From Prunella strophiata (taxonomy: Eukaryota > Chordata > Aves > Passeriformes > Prunellidae), in assembly GCA_036583965.1 (NCBI GenBank), contig JAZBQD010000030.1, positions 50,841,551 through 50,905,550 of the forward strand: a stretch of DNA of 64,000 bases, given 5' to 3'. Under the pieces are notes generated by a model, which was not told where the DNA came from, did no database searches, and saw nothing but the letters and a program-made list of their open reading frames with translations. Of this stretch, positions 33,501 through 44,951 are shown piece by piece. Position 1 is the first letter of the stretch. Every line of letters starts with the position of its first letter. A program made the translations under genes and the position numbers.

Positions 33501-35819
33501 CGGCGGGGAGCGGCGAACGGGAGAGCGGGGGCGCGTCCGCACGGGGCGGGGCGGTGTCCGGCCCCGCGGTCCGGCTTGCCGAGCCCGCCCTGGACTGCGA
33601 TAGGGGGGGCTGGGGTCCCGGGGCCGGAGCGGTGGGTCCCGGGGCAGGGTTGGTGCGGGGATGGCGGGAGCGCTGCGGCGTCGCCGGGCTCGGCGGCTCA
33701 GTGCGGGGTGCAAGGGGCGAGGAAGCCGGGGAACGGAGAGGAGGAAAGAGCAGGAGAGGAGAGGAGACGAAGAAGGAGTATTTGAAGGAAAGGGGGAAGG
33801 CTGCAGTCCTTACATGGGAAAATATGGGCTAATCTCCTGATGGTGTGCGTGTGATAAGAACTGTGTCTGTCTCTGCATGCGAGCTGCTGATCCAGCATTT
33901 TGATCGCAACAGTTCCCGAGTTGGTCTACAGCGAGTGTAAATGTGATCACAGTACCAAGCAGCTCCTCCCGGATGGGTAAGGTCAAGCGGAGAGACAGCA
34001 GCTTCAGCCCTTTCCCAGAGTGTCTTAAGTGGGAAAGTTTTGAGGAGCGGTTGCCTTCTGCATAAAGAGCCTCTGGGAGAAAAAAGACATTTCCAATTCT
34101 GGTTTTTCCTCTACGACCAGAAACATGAATATATTTCTCAGATACAAGACAATTTTATGACAGGTTTAAATTATGTCAGCACCAGACATGCAAAGTCTCT
34201 TTGTTACAGTCCTGGAGTGTAATTTAAACACCATTCATTAATATTATTAATGCTAAATGGAAGTGAGGTTTATTGTACTCAGTCTGCATTTACACCATTT
34301 AATAGTAACAGCAGCTATTTTCAGAATTGAATTACAAAGCCACTTTATTGTATTTTTAAAATTAGACTTCCATTTTTTTTCCCTGTAATGCAAAGTCTTA
34401 AAATCAGAATATTACTGAAAGTGCATATTTTCTCAAGGGATAAGAAATGGGTTGGAAAGTATCTAGTATGATCAAGTCTTCCCCCCTAACATTTCAAGTG
34501 TATTTAAGGAAACGTGCTTCAAAAAATCAAAGTGGGTTAAATGTAGGCTGAATGCTAGAATATATGCAATAAAATACTCCACAAGGAAGACAATGAAGGC
34601 ATAACCCCAAAGCAGCCATACCCACAGCTGTCTACCCCTAGGCTACATCCACCTAGTATATATCTATATTAGCAAGTAATGTGGATCAAGTCTGGTGTTG
34701 GATCTCATGGTGTTGAGGGCCTAAGTGATGTTCACACTTTTCCATAGTTTTTTCTTCAGTTTCACTCTAGGCTGGGTCTGTGAACTGAGGGCTCCATGAG
34801 AACTCAGATCTGATACACTCTTGGCACCTGTCTTCTGCTATATTGCTATCTGGATCCACTCTGTGTACTCACCTCTGCTGGGTAAAATAAAACGTGGTAA
34901 GTGAGGATGATCTGGAGATTCACTTCAAAAGCACGCCCTTGATCCACACCAAAACATGAAAGTGGATGTGCCCACGGGGTGTCTGACAGAAAGGGAGCTG
35001 GTATGACTTTCCCAAAGCTGAGAGCTGGAGCCTGCTCCACAGCATACCATTCCAGCATCCTCCCCTCAAATCACCTTTCTGCCCGGTGCTGTGCCTCCAC
35101 CCCCAAGCATGCACGAGCTCTCAGGTCTCCACTTCTGCAAGGAGCTGTGCACTTTTTGGAGAGTGTAGACACTCCTTGTTTACTGCTCACATGCCTTCAC
35201 TTGGCTCAGTGTGGTGTTCTACCCCTTGCTATTCATTTTACCAATGCCTGAACTGACAGGGATACGAAGTTAATACTGTGTCAATGGAACTCTGCTCTCA
35301 GTGTAAAGAAATAGAATAATTGAGTAGTGTTATTAGTTATTTAATTGTTTAAATAATGAGGTCTGTCATTCTTTTCTTAGCCAAAGGCCTGGGTTCTAAT
35401 GAAACTGTGATAAATATGTCTAAATTAGGCATGTGTTGGGATCAGACATGGGTAGAAATTGCCTGGCATTAAAATGACTGTGGAAAAACTTCTGTTTCAC
35501 ACATGGAAACTGTTTCTCAGTTAAAATTGGCATTGGAAGCCTAGGGAGAAGCAAACAAGCATGAATTTATTCATGCAATTTATCTCTTCCATGCTATATG
35601 CCAAGGTCCCCAAGTCAGTGTTTGGTTTGCTAATGGCATCTCTACAGCAGTTCATTTATTTGCCTTATATGGCCTGTACATTCACTCCCTGAGCTGCTGC
35701 CATTCTGCTTTCCCTCATGGAAACTGTACATTGAATTCTGCATCTCTCCTGAAGCATCTCATTTTGCCAACTGTCTCTGAATGCCCCCACAAGCTGGCTG
35801 CATGGCCTAGTGAAAGCTT

Positions 35820-35846
35820 ATTGTGAAATAAGCTTTATTTCACAAT
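35820..35846. repeat. Perfect 12-bp inverted repeat, 3-nt loop
   Basis: Left arm 35820-35831 (ATTGTGAAATAA), loop GCT, right arm 35835-35846. The arms are exactly complementary, so the region can form a hairpin. It sits in non-coding DNA. Confidence 0.9.
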
Positions 35847-37112
35847 TCATTTTCTGTCCAGGGAGTTTTGTTTTGATTAGGAACAAATTAAACACATTGT
35901 GTATATATGGTAACATCCAAATTCTCATTCCATTTTCTCCTAATGTTTAAAACTCATAATGCTTCAACTGTATCAACATTTGATTTGCCTTTCAGGATCA
36001 TTGTGCATGGAAGTATTTACTTGAAAGTTAGCTGAAATATTTCTATCCCAGTCTAACCTGTTCAAAAGAAAAGAGGAGCTATTACATTGTGCTTTAGGAT
36101 TCACAATCTTTCTCACAACCACAAAAGCAGATACCTCCTTGGAATATAGCAATAACAAAACACATGGTCCCCATGGTCTTGTCTGTACTGAAATAGCAGC
36201 CAGTTTTAAAATTGGTTCTGGTGTTTTGAATTTTAAAAGAATCCGCTCATGAGAAATCTTCGTAGTTGGTCGAGGGAACCTGAGCCATGGATTACCCTCT
36301 GCTGCAACCACTGAAGTCAGACTGAATCAAACACCCATGAATACATTGTCAGAAAACTACCCTAGCAGGGAGATGGAAAAATGCTTATAGATTTTACCAT
36401 TTTGCTTCTCCTCAATCCATTGACTAAGCTGCTGTTACAGCTGGGGCACTACAGACTTGATGGAGCTAATCAGCACAGCAGAATAAAGACAGAAAATCCT
36501 GTCACTGTACCTAAATCAATCCTGGCTAATTTACACATCACAGGCTTGACCACAGACTGCTTTCACTACAGTATCACTTGTAAGACAACAAAAAATGCCA
36601 TAGGGGAATATGTATGTTCCTTAACCCAAAGGAAAATTAAGCAGTTATCAAACCTCCATCTTATTCTTCAGTCTTTGACCAGAAAACAAACCAAAAGAGT
36701 TTTATCTTTCAGGCCACCATCTGTTTTTCGGTTGTGTGATCTGCAGAAAAGTGATCACACCAACATGGTTCCGAGCATCTCACAAAACTGGATCTTCAGG
36801 TCGTGTCTGTACTCGATTTTAAATCAAAAAGGAAGGTATAGGTACAAAAATAGACTTGAGGCTATGCACTGGGAGCAACAGAAAGTCAACCCAATTATTC
36901 AAATGGAGTCATTGAAAACCAAACAGACAAGTACTGTTAGAGAAATAACCTGATAATTAGCATATTTGCCTGAAATTATGTCCAATCTTGCAGCAGCTAG
37001 GGGAAAAAAAAATCACCTAAACAGACAGGAAGAGAGAACCTCAACCCAAACACCTGAAAATTTCTCAGAGAAATGTAAGAAAATAAATTAAAGTGACCAG
37101 ATCTTGTCCATC

Positions 37113-37139
37113 CTTGACTTGGTGTCCTTCCAAGTCAAG
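37113..37139. repeat. Perfect 10-bp inverted repeat, 7-nt loop
   Basis: Arms 37113-37122 (CTTGACTTGG) and 37130-37139 are exact reverse complements. Non-coding surroundings. Confidence 0.9.
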
Positions 37140-38039
37140 CAAATTGCATATGTTCTACTGTGGGTGGAACTAGACACCTGGGGTTTTCAGCTGTCCCATC
37201 CAGACCTGAATTTTGGCCTATAAACTTAGCTCTAACCAAAATATCCCCTCTCCACTTCTATTTTAATACTATCCTATCATCAACACTTATTCTTCTGGCG
37301 GTTCTAATAGTGGTAAATTTTATGAATTCTCTTACAAACAATTTATAACAAAATTTGCCATATTTCTGAAAGACAGTTGTCTTACACAATGCTGTTGTTG
37401 CTAACATCAGTCTTTTAATCTCTGGGTGCACATAAAAATAATATGTCAATACAAAAAAGAAGAGGAAAACAATCTTTATTAGTTGCCATAAACCCTCCGT
37501 ATGTTGTTTCATCTCTATGAAGTTATTACTTATCACCTATTATATAAAAGCCACCAGGTGCTCTACATTTTGTGAGTCTCTAAAATAGTAGCTACAGCTA
37601 TTGATTTTCTCTTTTGTGTCCTGTTGTTGACAAGCCTGGTGGCTGTGGGAGAGGCCAAGGAGGTTTATTCTGCACCAGCCCCTCGGCTGAAGGGAGGAAT
37701 GCCTGTTCTGCCCTTGCAAACACGGCCAAAAGTGACTGAGCTCTGAAGCTTACAGGTCCCAGACCCATCCCTCTTAACCAGGGAATTGTCTTAGCCCTGC
37801 ACAAACTCACAAAAAGCATGGCTGGTTTCAATCCTAAATTTCCACTATTCTAAATTGGACTTTTTAAAAACAAGGAACATCTGGAAGATGAACGAGTGAC
37901 TTCCCTGTAAAAAATGCTCACCTACTGGCAGCCTGCTTCCTGTGCACGTAGACCCAATACAAATAATGTAATAGTGTCTTCTTACTTACGAGTGGGACAC
38001 TGTCTATCTTCCCCAGATGCTGGTGAAGAAGGATGAGGG

Positions 38040-38480
38040 GAACGTACTAAGAGCAGGTCTTGCCGCGGTGCTTTCTCACACTGAGCGGCGGGCGCCTTCG
38101 GAGACACGGATTTGTCTAACGACACGGCGACAGAAAGAAGATTTTTTTCTTTTCGCTATAAAGCCTCAGTCTGGGATCAGCTTGGAGCAGGAGGTCGCAG
38201 TTTCGGCGCAGGGCCCCGGCGATGCTGCCCGGGCGCTGCGCTGCGCTGCTCGACAGTGACACTCGCTGGGCGGCGGGGCCGGAGCAGGGCTGGGGCGGCC
38301 GCCACGGGCGAGCCGGGGCAGGGGGCTCTGTCCCACACCTCCCGGCCCCGCGGGGCTGGCGCGGGTTCTGCCCTGGCCCCTCCGGAGCGTTTGATGCGGC
38401 TGCAGGCGAGGAAGGGCGTGTGTGTGAAAAGCGGGGGCAGAGAGCAGAGCGTGCTTCTGCTCTCCTATAAAACCTCTGGG
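38040..38480. promoter_or_regulatory. Orphan CpG island, probable promoter
   Basis: A second GC- and CpG-dense patch, about 4.5 kb from the LHFPL6 island and not attached to a known coding exon. On its left, the minus strand has an excellent donor, GTAAGTAAG reading leftwards from 37989, so a minus-strand first exon ending at 37990 could splice to LHFPL6 exon 2. On its right, the plus strand has a TATA box, TATAAAA, at 38465-38471 and a donor, CCC then GTGAGT, at 38655. It could be an alternative LHFPL6 promoter, a non-coding RNA promoter, or both. Transcription is inferred from motifs only. Confidence 0.6.
38465..38471 (+). promoter_or_regulatory. TATA box at the island edge
   Basis: The plus strand reads CTCCTATAAAACCTC, a canonical TATAAAA. 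A start about 25-30 bases downstream would give a first exon of about 160 bases ending at the GTGAGT donor at 38655. Confidence 0.4.
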
Positions 38481-39154
38481 ATTTGTAACCGCCCTGAGCC
38501 GCTGTCCTGAGGCTTCTCAGGTGCCTTTGCAGAACGCAGAGGGGACTTTTAGCGGTTTGGTTAAACTGGGTGTATCCGAGAAGGGCGCTCAAGGCAGCGT
38601 CCTGTTCCTCCCCCAGCCTTTTTCCACAGAACTGGAGCAGAGCTGCCTCTCCCCGTGAGTTCCAGCAATCACTTGCATCTAGGTCACCCTATTAGATCAC
38701 ATTCCCAAGGATATGGCTAATGATTTCTGGGGTTTTTAGAAAGGAAAGCTGAAAATCCTCTAGTTGGGGACAATGGCCAATTCATTTTCCAAGTGGAAGC
38801 TCATTTCCTCCCCTCCTCATCACACTCTGAGGGTTGTACAGAACTCAGGGACTCCATGAAGCTGGAACTTCTGAAATCTCAGAGATTCATCCACAGAAGA
38901 ATTGTAATGCCAGCTCTTGTCAGCTGAAACCCAAACAGAGCTCACTTCCAGGTGTATCAATGTCTGAAACACCTTCTCAGTGGGGGAAGAAACAAGCTCC
39001 GTTTTTTACAACTCTACAAAAGGATTGTGCTTAGTAAATCCAGTATGTATATAGCATTCATATACCTACATGGGCATGCATTTACTAGATATATATGTAT
39101 TTATAATACAGATATATGGATTATGCACATATCTCTGTAATAGATATATAGGTG

Positions 39155-39612
39155 TAGATACAGGAGACCAGGCTGGTCAAGCAGGACCTGCCTTTTGTAG
39201 GTCTATGTAAGCTGGGCTTGATGCCCTGGTTGTCCTGCATGAGCTGTGCAATGGCACTCAGGATATCTCTTCCATAACCTTGCCTGGTGCCAAGGTCAGG
39301 CTGATAGGCCTGTAGTTCCCCAGATCATCCTTCCAACGCTTCTTGTAGATGGGTGTAACATTTGCTGATTTTCATTCAGCTGGAACTACAGTTATCCAGG
39401 ACTGCTGGGCAATTGAGAGTGGTTTGGCAAGTTCTTTTCACGAGTTCCCTCACTACTCTGGGGTGGATCATCAGGGACCTATAGGCTTGGGCACGTCTAA
39501 TTGCCTCAGCAGGTCACTAATCATCTCCTCTTGGTTTATGGGGGCTTCACTCATCTCCCATACATGCTCTGGGAAGATCTCTCTGGGAAGGTTCAGCACC
39601 AGGAGTGTTCTC
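39155..39612 (-). mobile_element. CR1 LINE fragment from the reverse-transcriptase ORF, minus orientation
   Basis: The plus strand carries the reverse complement of CR1 ORF2: GATAGGCCTGTAGTTCCCCA near 39302, CTTCTTGTAGATGGGTGTAA near 39340 and CTACTCTGGGGTGGATCATC near 39453. Stops and substitutions show it is inactive. Both 5' and 3' parts of the element are absent; edges are approximate. Confidence 0.85.
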
Positions 39613-42600
39613 TCGATATTATATTGTAACAAAATAACCTACTCATAGATTGTGCTTTTGCAATATAACTACATATTTCAATATTCCTTTTCCTGATGAA
39701 AAAGCTAATTAGCAAGGTCGTTACAGTTACCACTTATAAAGGGGAAGATAGTAATTCCATTAATGTGCTCACAGGAACTTCATTTATATTACCTCTTAAC
39801 CTTTACAAGGATATTACAATTTCAATAATTAATTGCTTTTTGCTATTTAATTTGCAGTTTACCATTTTCAAGGGAAATTACCCATTAAAACAAGGGCTTT
39901 CTTTTTTTTTTTAAGGAAAAAATTCTTTACTCAAGTATACACCATAAGCTGGCCTTAGAGAAACTAGATATTTGCTAAGCTATTTTCATATTTGAGTAGA
40001 GAGGACTCTGTGCTAGCTCTGCATATTAAAGAACTGCCCATTGCCTGAGTCCTTAGACATTTGCAGAAAAATGAGGTAGAATAGGGCTGAGGCAGTGACA
40101 AAAAGGGAATTAATTCTTATCCTCTTCCTTCAAATTCTCAAAGGCAATGAATCCTTCCTCTTTGATTGATGCAGTAAGAATTTACTTTCTTCTTCCTTTG
40201 CAACCATTTTGTTTCTTCAACTGAAGTTAATTTATGCTGCAATACCCATCCATGAGGGTTTCTGTTAACTTCAGTGACTGAAAAAAATAAAGGAACTTTG
40301 GCTCAATCTTGTAAAACACAGAAATTCTGTCCATAAATCACCAAGAACTTAGCCATATCCTCAAGACAGTGCCTGACACTTTGGAAAATGGAGCTCAACA
40401 TATGTATTCCTGCTCGCACTCAAGTTTCTTGTTAAACAACCACTCAATGAATCAGATATAAGTCAGTATCCCTGTGGTAGTATGCTGCCATATCTCCACT
40501 ACCAATAGTAGAAATTGTGTCCAAATTCCATCACACTAAAAGAAATTTACAAAAATATTGGTATCTGAGAAGGTGAATAATGCATTACAAGTGTGCATGT
40601 CTGTGGTAGAGTAAAACACGTAATTCTGAGAGAGGGATAGTGCATGGGAAGATGGAGAGAAGGTAAAAAATGAAGAGAGAGGAGAAGAGGGAACAGATGA
40701 AGCAGGTATGAACTAGACTTGCAGCATTGATTTATGAATAAAAATGTAAACATTTTTTCTTATTCAGGTGCAAAAATTAAACTAACCCTTGGGCAGTTCT
40801 ACCTTTTCAACTGGCAAGTCCATGAGATGTCATCCAAAATGATATACATCTGCATATGTCACATACCTACAGACACCAACTAGATCATTTTGCTGTGAAA
40901 ACAAGACATTTTATTTTTTAATTGTAAAATCAAACCTCCTGGGTTTTTTACCCCTTTTCCCATGAGTATAAGGAGAACCTGGGGTTACACCAGGATTCAA
41001 ACATAGTATTTCATTTCCACAGTACTGAAGCTGGGGCATACTCTTAGAATTATTTGCAGAGAAGTCAAAAGTCACTGTCAGACAAATAGGGGTAAAAAAA
41101 ATTGTCTACTCAACAGTCCAGTGTGCAAGTTTTCTATGCAGTCAGAGGAGAAGACTGGGTAGGAATCTGAGGATTAATTGCCTTCTGAAAGTGCCTTTAT
41201 TTCCATTCTCTGATAGGACAGTTAGCTATGGATTTTACTTCTGTTTTTAGGTGCTAGAAGATTGTTGAGATGTATCCCTCTAAAAGTTCTTCAAGTGTAA
41301 TTTTGTCTTCAAGTGTTTGGATATTCAAGTTGAAGAGAGCAAGAATAGATTCAGGCCACTTAATGTTAAGAGCTCCCTATATCAGCAATGGATCAGCAAT
41401 TACACCACAGCAAAATAATCTGCTTTTTGACCAGTAAAAGGAAAGCCTAGCTCCAGGCCAGCATTTCTTGTCATAAGGTTTCTTCAGTGAGGCACAAATG
41501 TGTTAATTTTGCCAGTTAATGCTGCAATCTGGTTAAAGCACCTGATGCTTTTCTTTGAGATATTACCTCGCCTGTATTATTAGTACGCTAGACTTTATCA
41601 CATAAAAGGACATGCATGGGACTAGAAGCAGAAAGAAGCCTCTAATCATCAAAATTAACATAAAAATATCCTTTCAAAACCTCTAGACTGGCAGTTCATT
41701 CAACATGACATTTGCTTTTTGACAGGCATGTGCTCTGCATGCACAACAATATTTAAAGATGGCATTGTTTAAAAAAGTTGACAGTGATGGGTGATGTACA
41801 TTCAGACTGATGATACTCTGAAGAGAGCATTACCTGCATGGACAAGAAAGTTGTTGCTAGTTTGCATGCAAAAGGAAGCTTGGGGTCTATTCTGGGGAAC
41901 TTGATAATCTCTTGTAATTAGTACTGTAATTGGAGGTTGCTGGAAATGCTCCTTGAGCTTCTGCCAGGGAATGTGAGTGCTTCACAAAGCTGTTGACACC
42001 ATTCTGTACACCCAGCCTCACCAACCAAGTCAGCTGCAGTAGATGCCAACAGAGAACTCCTGCTTTGTTAAAACTCTCATCTAAGCAGAAAACACACAAT
42101 GCTTTTTCCTTCCAGTGTAGCCACAGCAGCGACACCAGTACTAGCCAGACCATCACCATGCTCCCCCTGATGTCCTGCAGCCCACTTAGTGTGTCCCATC
42201 CCAGGACACACTAAGTCACCATCAGGCTGCCAGTTTTTGGCAGAGACTCACTCCATCCCCACTATTTCAGATTGTAAATGGACAAATATGAGCCACATGT
42301 ACCAAAGTTTAGAAACAACACTTGCCTGCCCTTGGGCACACAATTACTTGTTTCCACTGCATCAGTCATGAGGATGCTAGTTCTCTAATAATGCCATGAA
42401 GGCAGAAATGATCATCAGAAAGGGATGCCAGGTAATTTTAGCAAGAAACTGAAGGTTTAAATTTATTTCATCTGGAGGTGAGCAGATCTTTGCACAGAAA
42501 TTGTTTGCAATTCGCAGTCAACAGCAGTGACTGCAACCAGTGTCAGGCATTAAGTAATAAGTTATTTTTATACACAGCAGCTCTCCAGCATCTCTGAGGG

Positions 42601-44608
42601 TGATGGCATCTTGCCAAGGCTTTGGAAGGGCTGTATGAGCTGACACAAAAAGATAAATGGGTGAGGCAAGCCCAGATGACACTTCTGAGTCAACTTTACA
42701 GAAAGAATCAGATCCAAATACACCAGGTAGCTCCACACTGGAGTTGCTGAGAAGCTGTTTGGCTAGGCTCCTGACAGATGTCTGAGAGTGCGACTTCTGG
42801 CATTTTGGAAACTTATTTCTCCTGAAGTAGCAATAAAGTTCCATTAAATTCACCCAAACAGAATTGTTATGAGCACTAGGAAAAGCTATTTATGATGCCC
42901 ATACTTGTAAAATTAGGTTGATGTTGTATTACTGCTATGAAAATTGCTGTGATCATCAACAAGCTTTTTGCAACTTTTACTAGCAACATCCCTCAAGTGC
43001 TCTTTCACAAGACAATGGTTTCTATGGTGAAGCTGTACAATTTTTGCCTCATGCCCCTCTTCCCTCAAGAGCTCCTTGTGTGCTCATGGCTCCAGACACA
43101 CTTTTGCCCGACAAAATTATTAGCTGTCATTTAAAAGGGAGTTTCTACATGCCAGATGTCCCTGACAATATAATCTTGTCTGTTCTGTGCCACTACAACA
43201 TTTGTGCAGGATTTGCTGGGCTAGCAAGGTGAGAATTCTATCATCATGTGCAGCTACATCCCAATTAACAGCTACCAGAACTAGCAGAGCAGTTACAAAC
43301 ACTAGGATACTTTGGATACTGATATGGTAAAGAAATTGCCAGGAGCTGAGAGAAGTCTGTCATACTACGCTGCCTGTGTGGCAGAAGTATGTGTGTGTAG
43401 ATGCAAAAAGGGCAAGAGGGCAGACGCTGTATAACAGGAGTTTAAAGGGAGCTTTGAAAAATTCAAATAGGCTTCAAAACACAGACCAGCCAGTCACTGT
43501 AATAAAAAAAGGGGGGAAAAAGGTCTGCAAAAATGCACTTCATTCTACATTTGTGCATCTCTTGTCCTGCCAAGTGGAGTTATACTGTCTTGGAGTTCTC
43601 TATGAATCCTGAATGACAGAAATATATGCTACATTTATCCCACATCTTCAGTAACTTGAACTCTAAAAACAAAGTGACCATAGTGATTGGGATCCGGGAA
43701 TAACAAAAATGCTTCAGTGAAGAATAGTCATAGTTGATCACTAGCTGGGGGTTTCCACTAAGGCATCACAAGAAGAGCCTGTTCACAAGAAATATACCAG
43801 AAAAGTCAAAGGAGGAAAAAACAAAGACATTTATCAGAGATCCATAAGACATGGATGTTTGACCAACAGGTCTGGATTAAAATACAGTTGGAGTCAAAGT
43901 TTGCAGCAGCTATGGTCTTTGTCAAAACTTGTGTTGCTGATGTACTGACTCCAAAGGTATTTTTCTGATGCTGTCATTCCTGTAATTTATTAGATCTACC
44001 TTTGGCTTGGCATGATCCACAGCTTGACCCTGTCATGATCTCATAGAGGGCCTTTTGGTGATCAGCTGATTTGAGGGCACTGCCCAGTAATTTAGGTATT
44101 GTTCTCTAGATTTCCTTTGCTAGACATTGACTTCGGCTGAGATCAGGACTTAATGAAGGGTACTGTTTCTTTGTCTGATGGTGAATAGGTGTAATTTTTG
44201 TTCAGTTGTTTGGGTTATTTTTATTTCACCAATAAAACAAAACACATTCCAGAGACTTTTTTGCCAGCAGTCATTGCTTGAAGAGATAGGTCAGTAGGCC
44301 TGGCACACATCATTATCATGTGTTATGTGTCCTGCTTGCATTTTTTTTTTATTGCAAAATATTCCTTTTTGTTGCTATATTGTTACTATAATGGTAAGCA
44401 CACTAGTGAGCATAAGCAAAAGAAGATAAGCTTTATACTTCAGCCACAGAGATGTGGTGTCACTAAGGGGCTGCAGTTCATCAGCCACAAGCAGATATTT
44501 CTTCTTGTGTGTATTATTTTTCACCTTGAGCCAGGTCTTTTATGCTCTTGGCGATATGTAATACACCCCTGATAGCTCAGCTACCACAGAAGGCATAAAA
44601 TGAGCAGG
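39613..44608. other. Intergenic, mostly unique sequence
   Basis: AT-rich DNA with no supported gene. It contains one strong hairpin at 42184-42216 and otherwise only short chance open frames and homopolymer runs. No repeat family was recognised. Confidence 0.6.
42184..42216. repeat. Perfect 13-bp inverted repeat, 7-nt loop
   Basis: Left arm 42184-42196 (ACTTAGTGTGTCC), loop 42197-42203, right arm 42204-42216. A further 7-bp outer pairing (42166-42172 with 42220-42226) extends the stem across an asymmetric internal loop. No known microRNA seed or precursor was recognised. Confidence 0.9.
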
Positions 44609-44616
44609 ATGGCTCC

Positions 44617-44940
44617 TGTAGTGGTGTTGGAAACAAAAATGTTTTAATAAGAGGCAAAATAACAAACAGAAAAACCAAGCCAGGTGCAAGCAAGCCTTGT
44701 ACCTAGTAAAACACCTTACAAAAGTGATTAGTTCCTTTGTGAGCTTGCTTTTCTAGTAAATTGCCCAGGTGGGACTTCTTGGCTTCTATCTAATTAGCTG
44801 TCCTTAAATTTGAGGTGATGTCCCCTGGGTCCTATAAGTGTCTCCTTTGCTAACTAAGGAAAGAAACTTCTGGGCTTTTTCCTTTTTAAGGAAACAAATG
44901 ATAGTTTTGTTACTCCGCCAACAGGGGGCACATTCCTACA
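44617..44940 (-). mobile_element. Solo retroviral LTR, minus orientation
   Basis: A segment with terminal TGTAG and CTACA inverted ends, flanked by an 8-bp direct repeat ATGGCTCC at 44609-44616 and 44944-44951. Read on the minus strand it begins TGTAGGAATGTGCCCC, and near its end has ATTAAA, a possible polyadenylation signal, about 25-30 bases before the terminal CTACA. No internal retroviral coding sequence is adjacent, so it is a solo LTR, the usual product of LTR-LTR recombination. The right terminus is ambiguous by a few bases: three or four bases separate CTACA from the direct repeat, so the end may be at 44944. Confidence 0.75.
44918..44931 (+). promoter_or_regulatory. CTCF-like motif inside the LTR
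   Basis: CCAACAGGGGGCAC matches the vertebrate CTCF core consensus (CCASYAGRKGGCRS) with one mismatch. It lies in the outer end of the solo LTR, between two divergent promoters. Binding is a prediction. Confidence 0.45.
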
Positions 44941-44951
44941 CACATGGCTCC

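Larger units (their letters stand above)
33751..37985. other. Intergenic, unique sequence
   Basis: AT-rich sequence between the two CpG islands. It holds a perfect hairpin at 35820-35846, another at 37113-37139, and an unusually long open frame at 36381-36953 (190 codons, plus strand) with no recognised domain, signal peptide or splice context. No repeat family was recognised. If the 38 kb island is an alternative LHFPL6 promoter, this is intronic. Confidence 0.6.

Noticed and set aside
38112..38592. Open frames of 80-158 codons at the 38 kb CpG island
   Set aside because: Same GC effect; frames overlap on both strands and match no family. Kept only as a promoter candidate.
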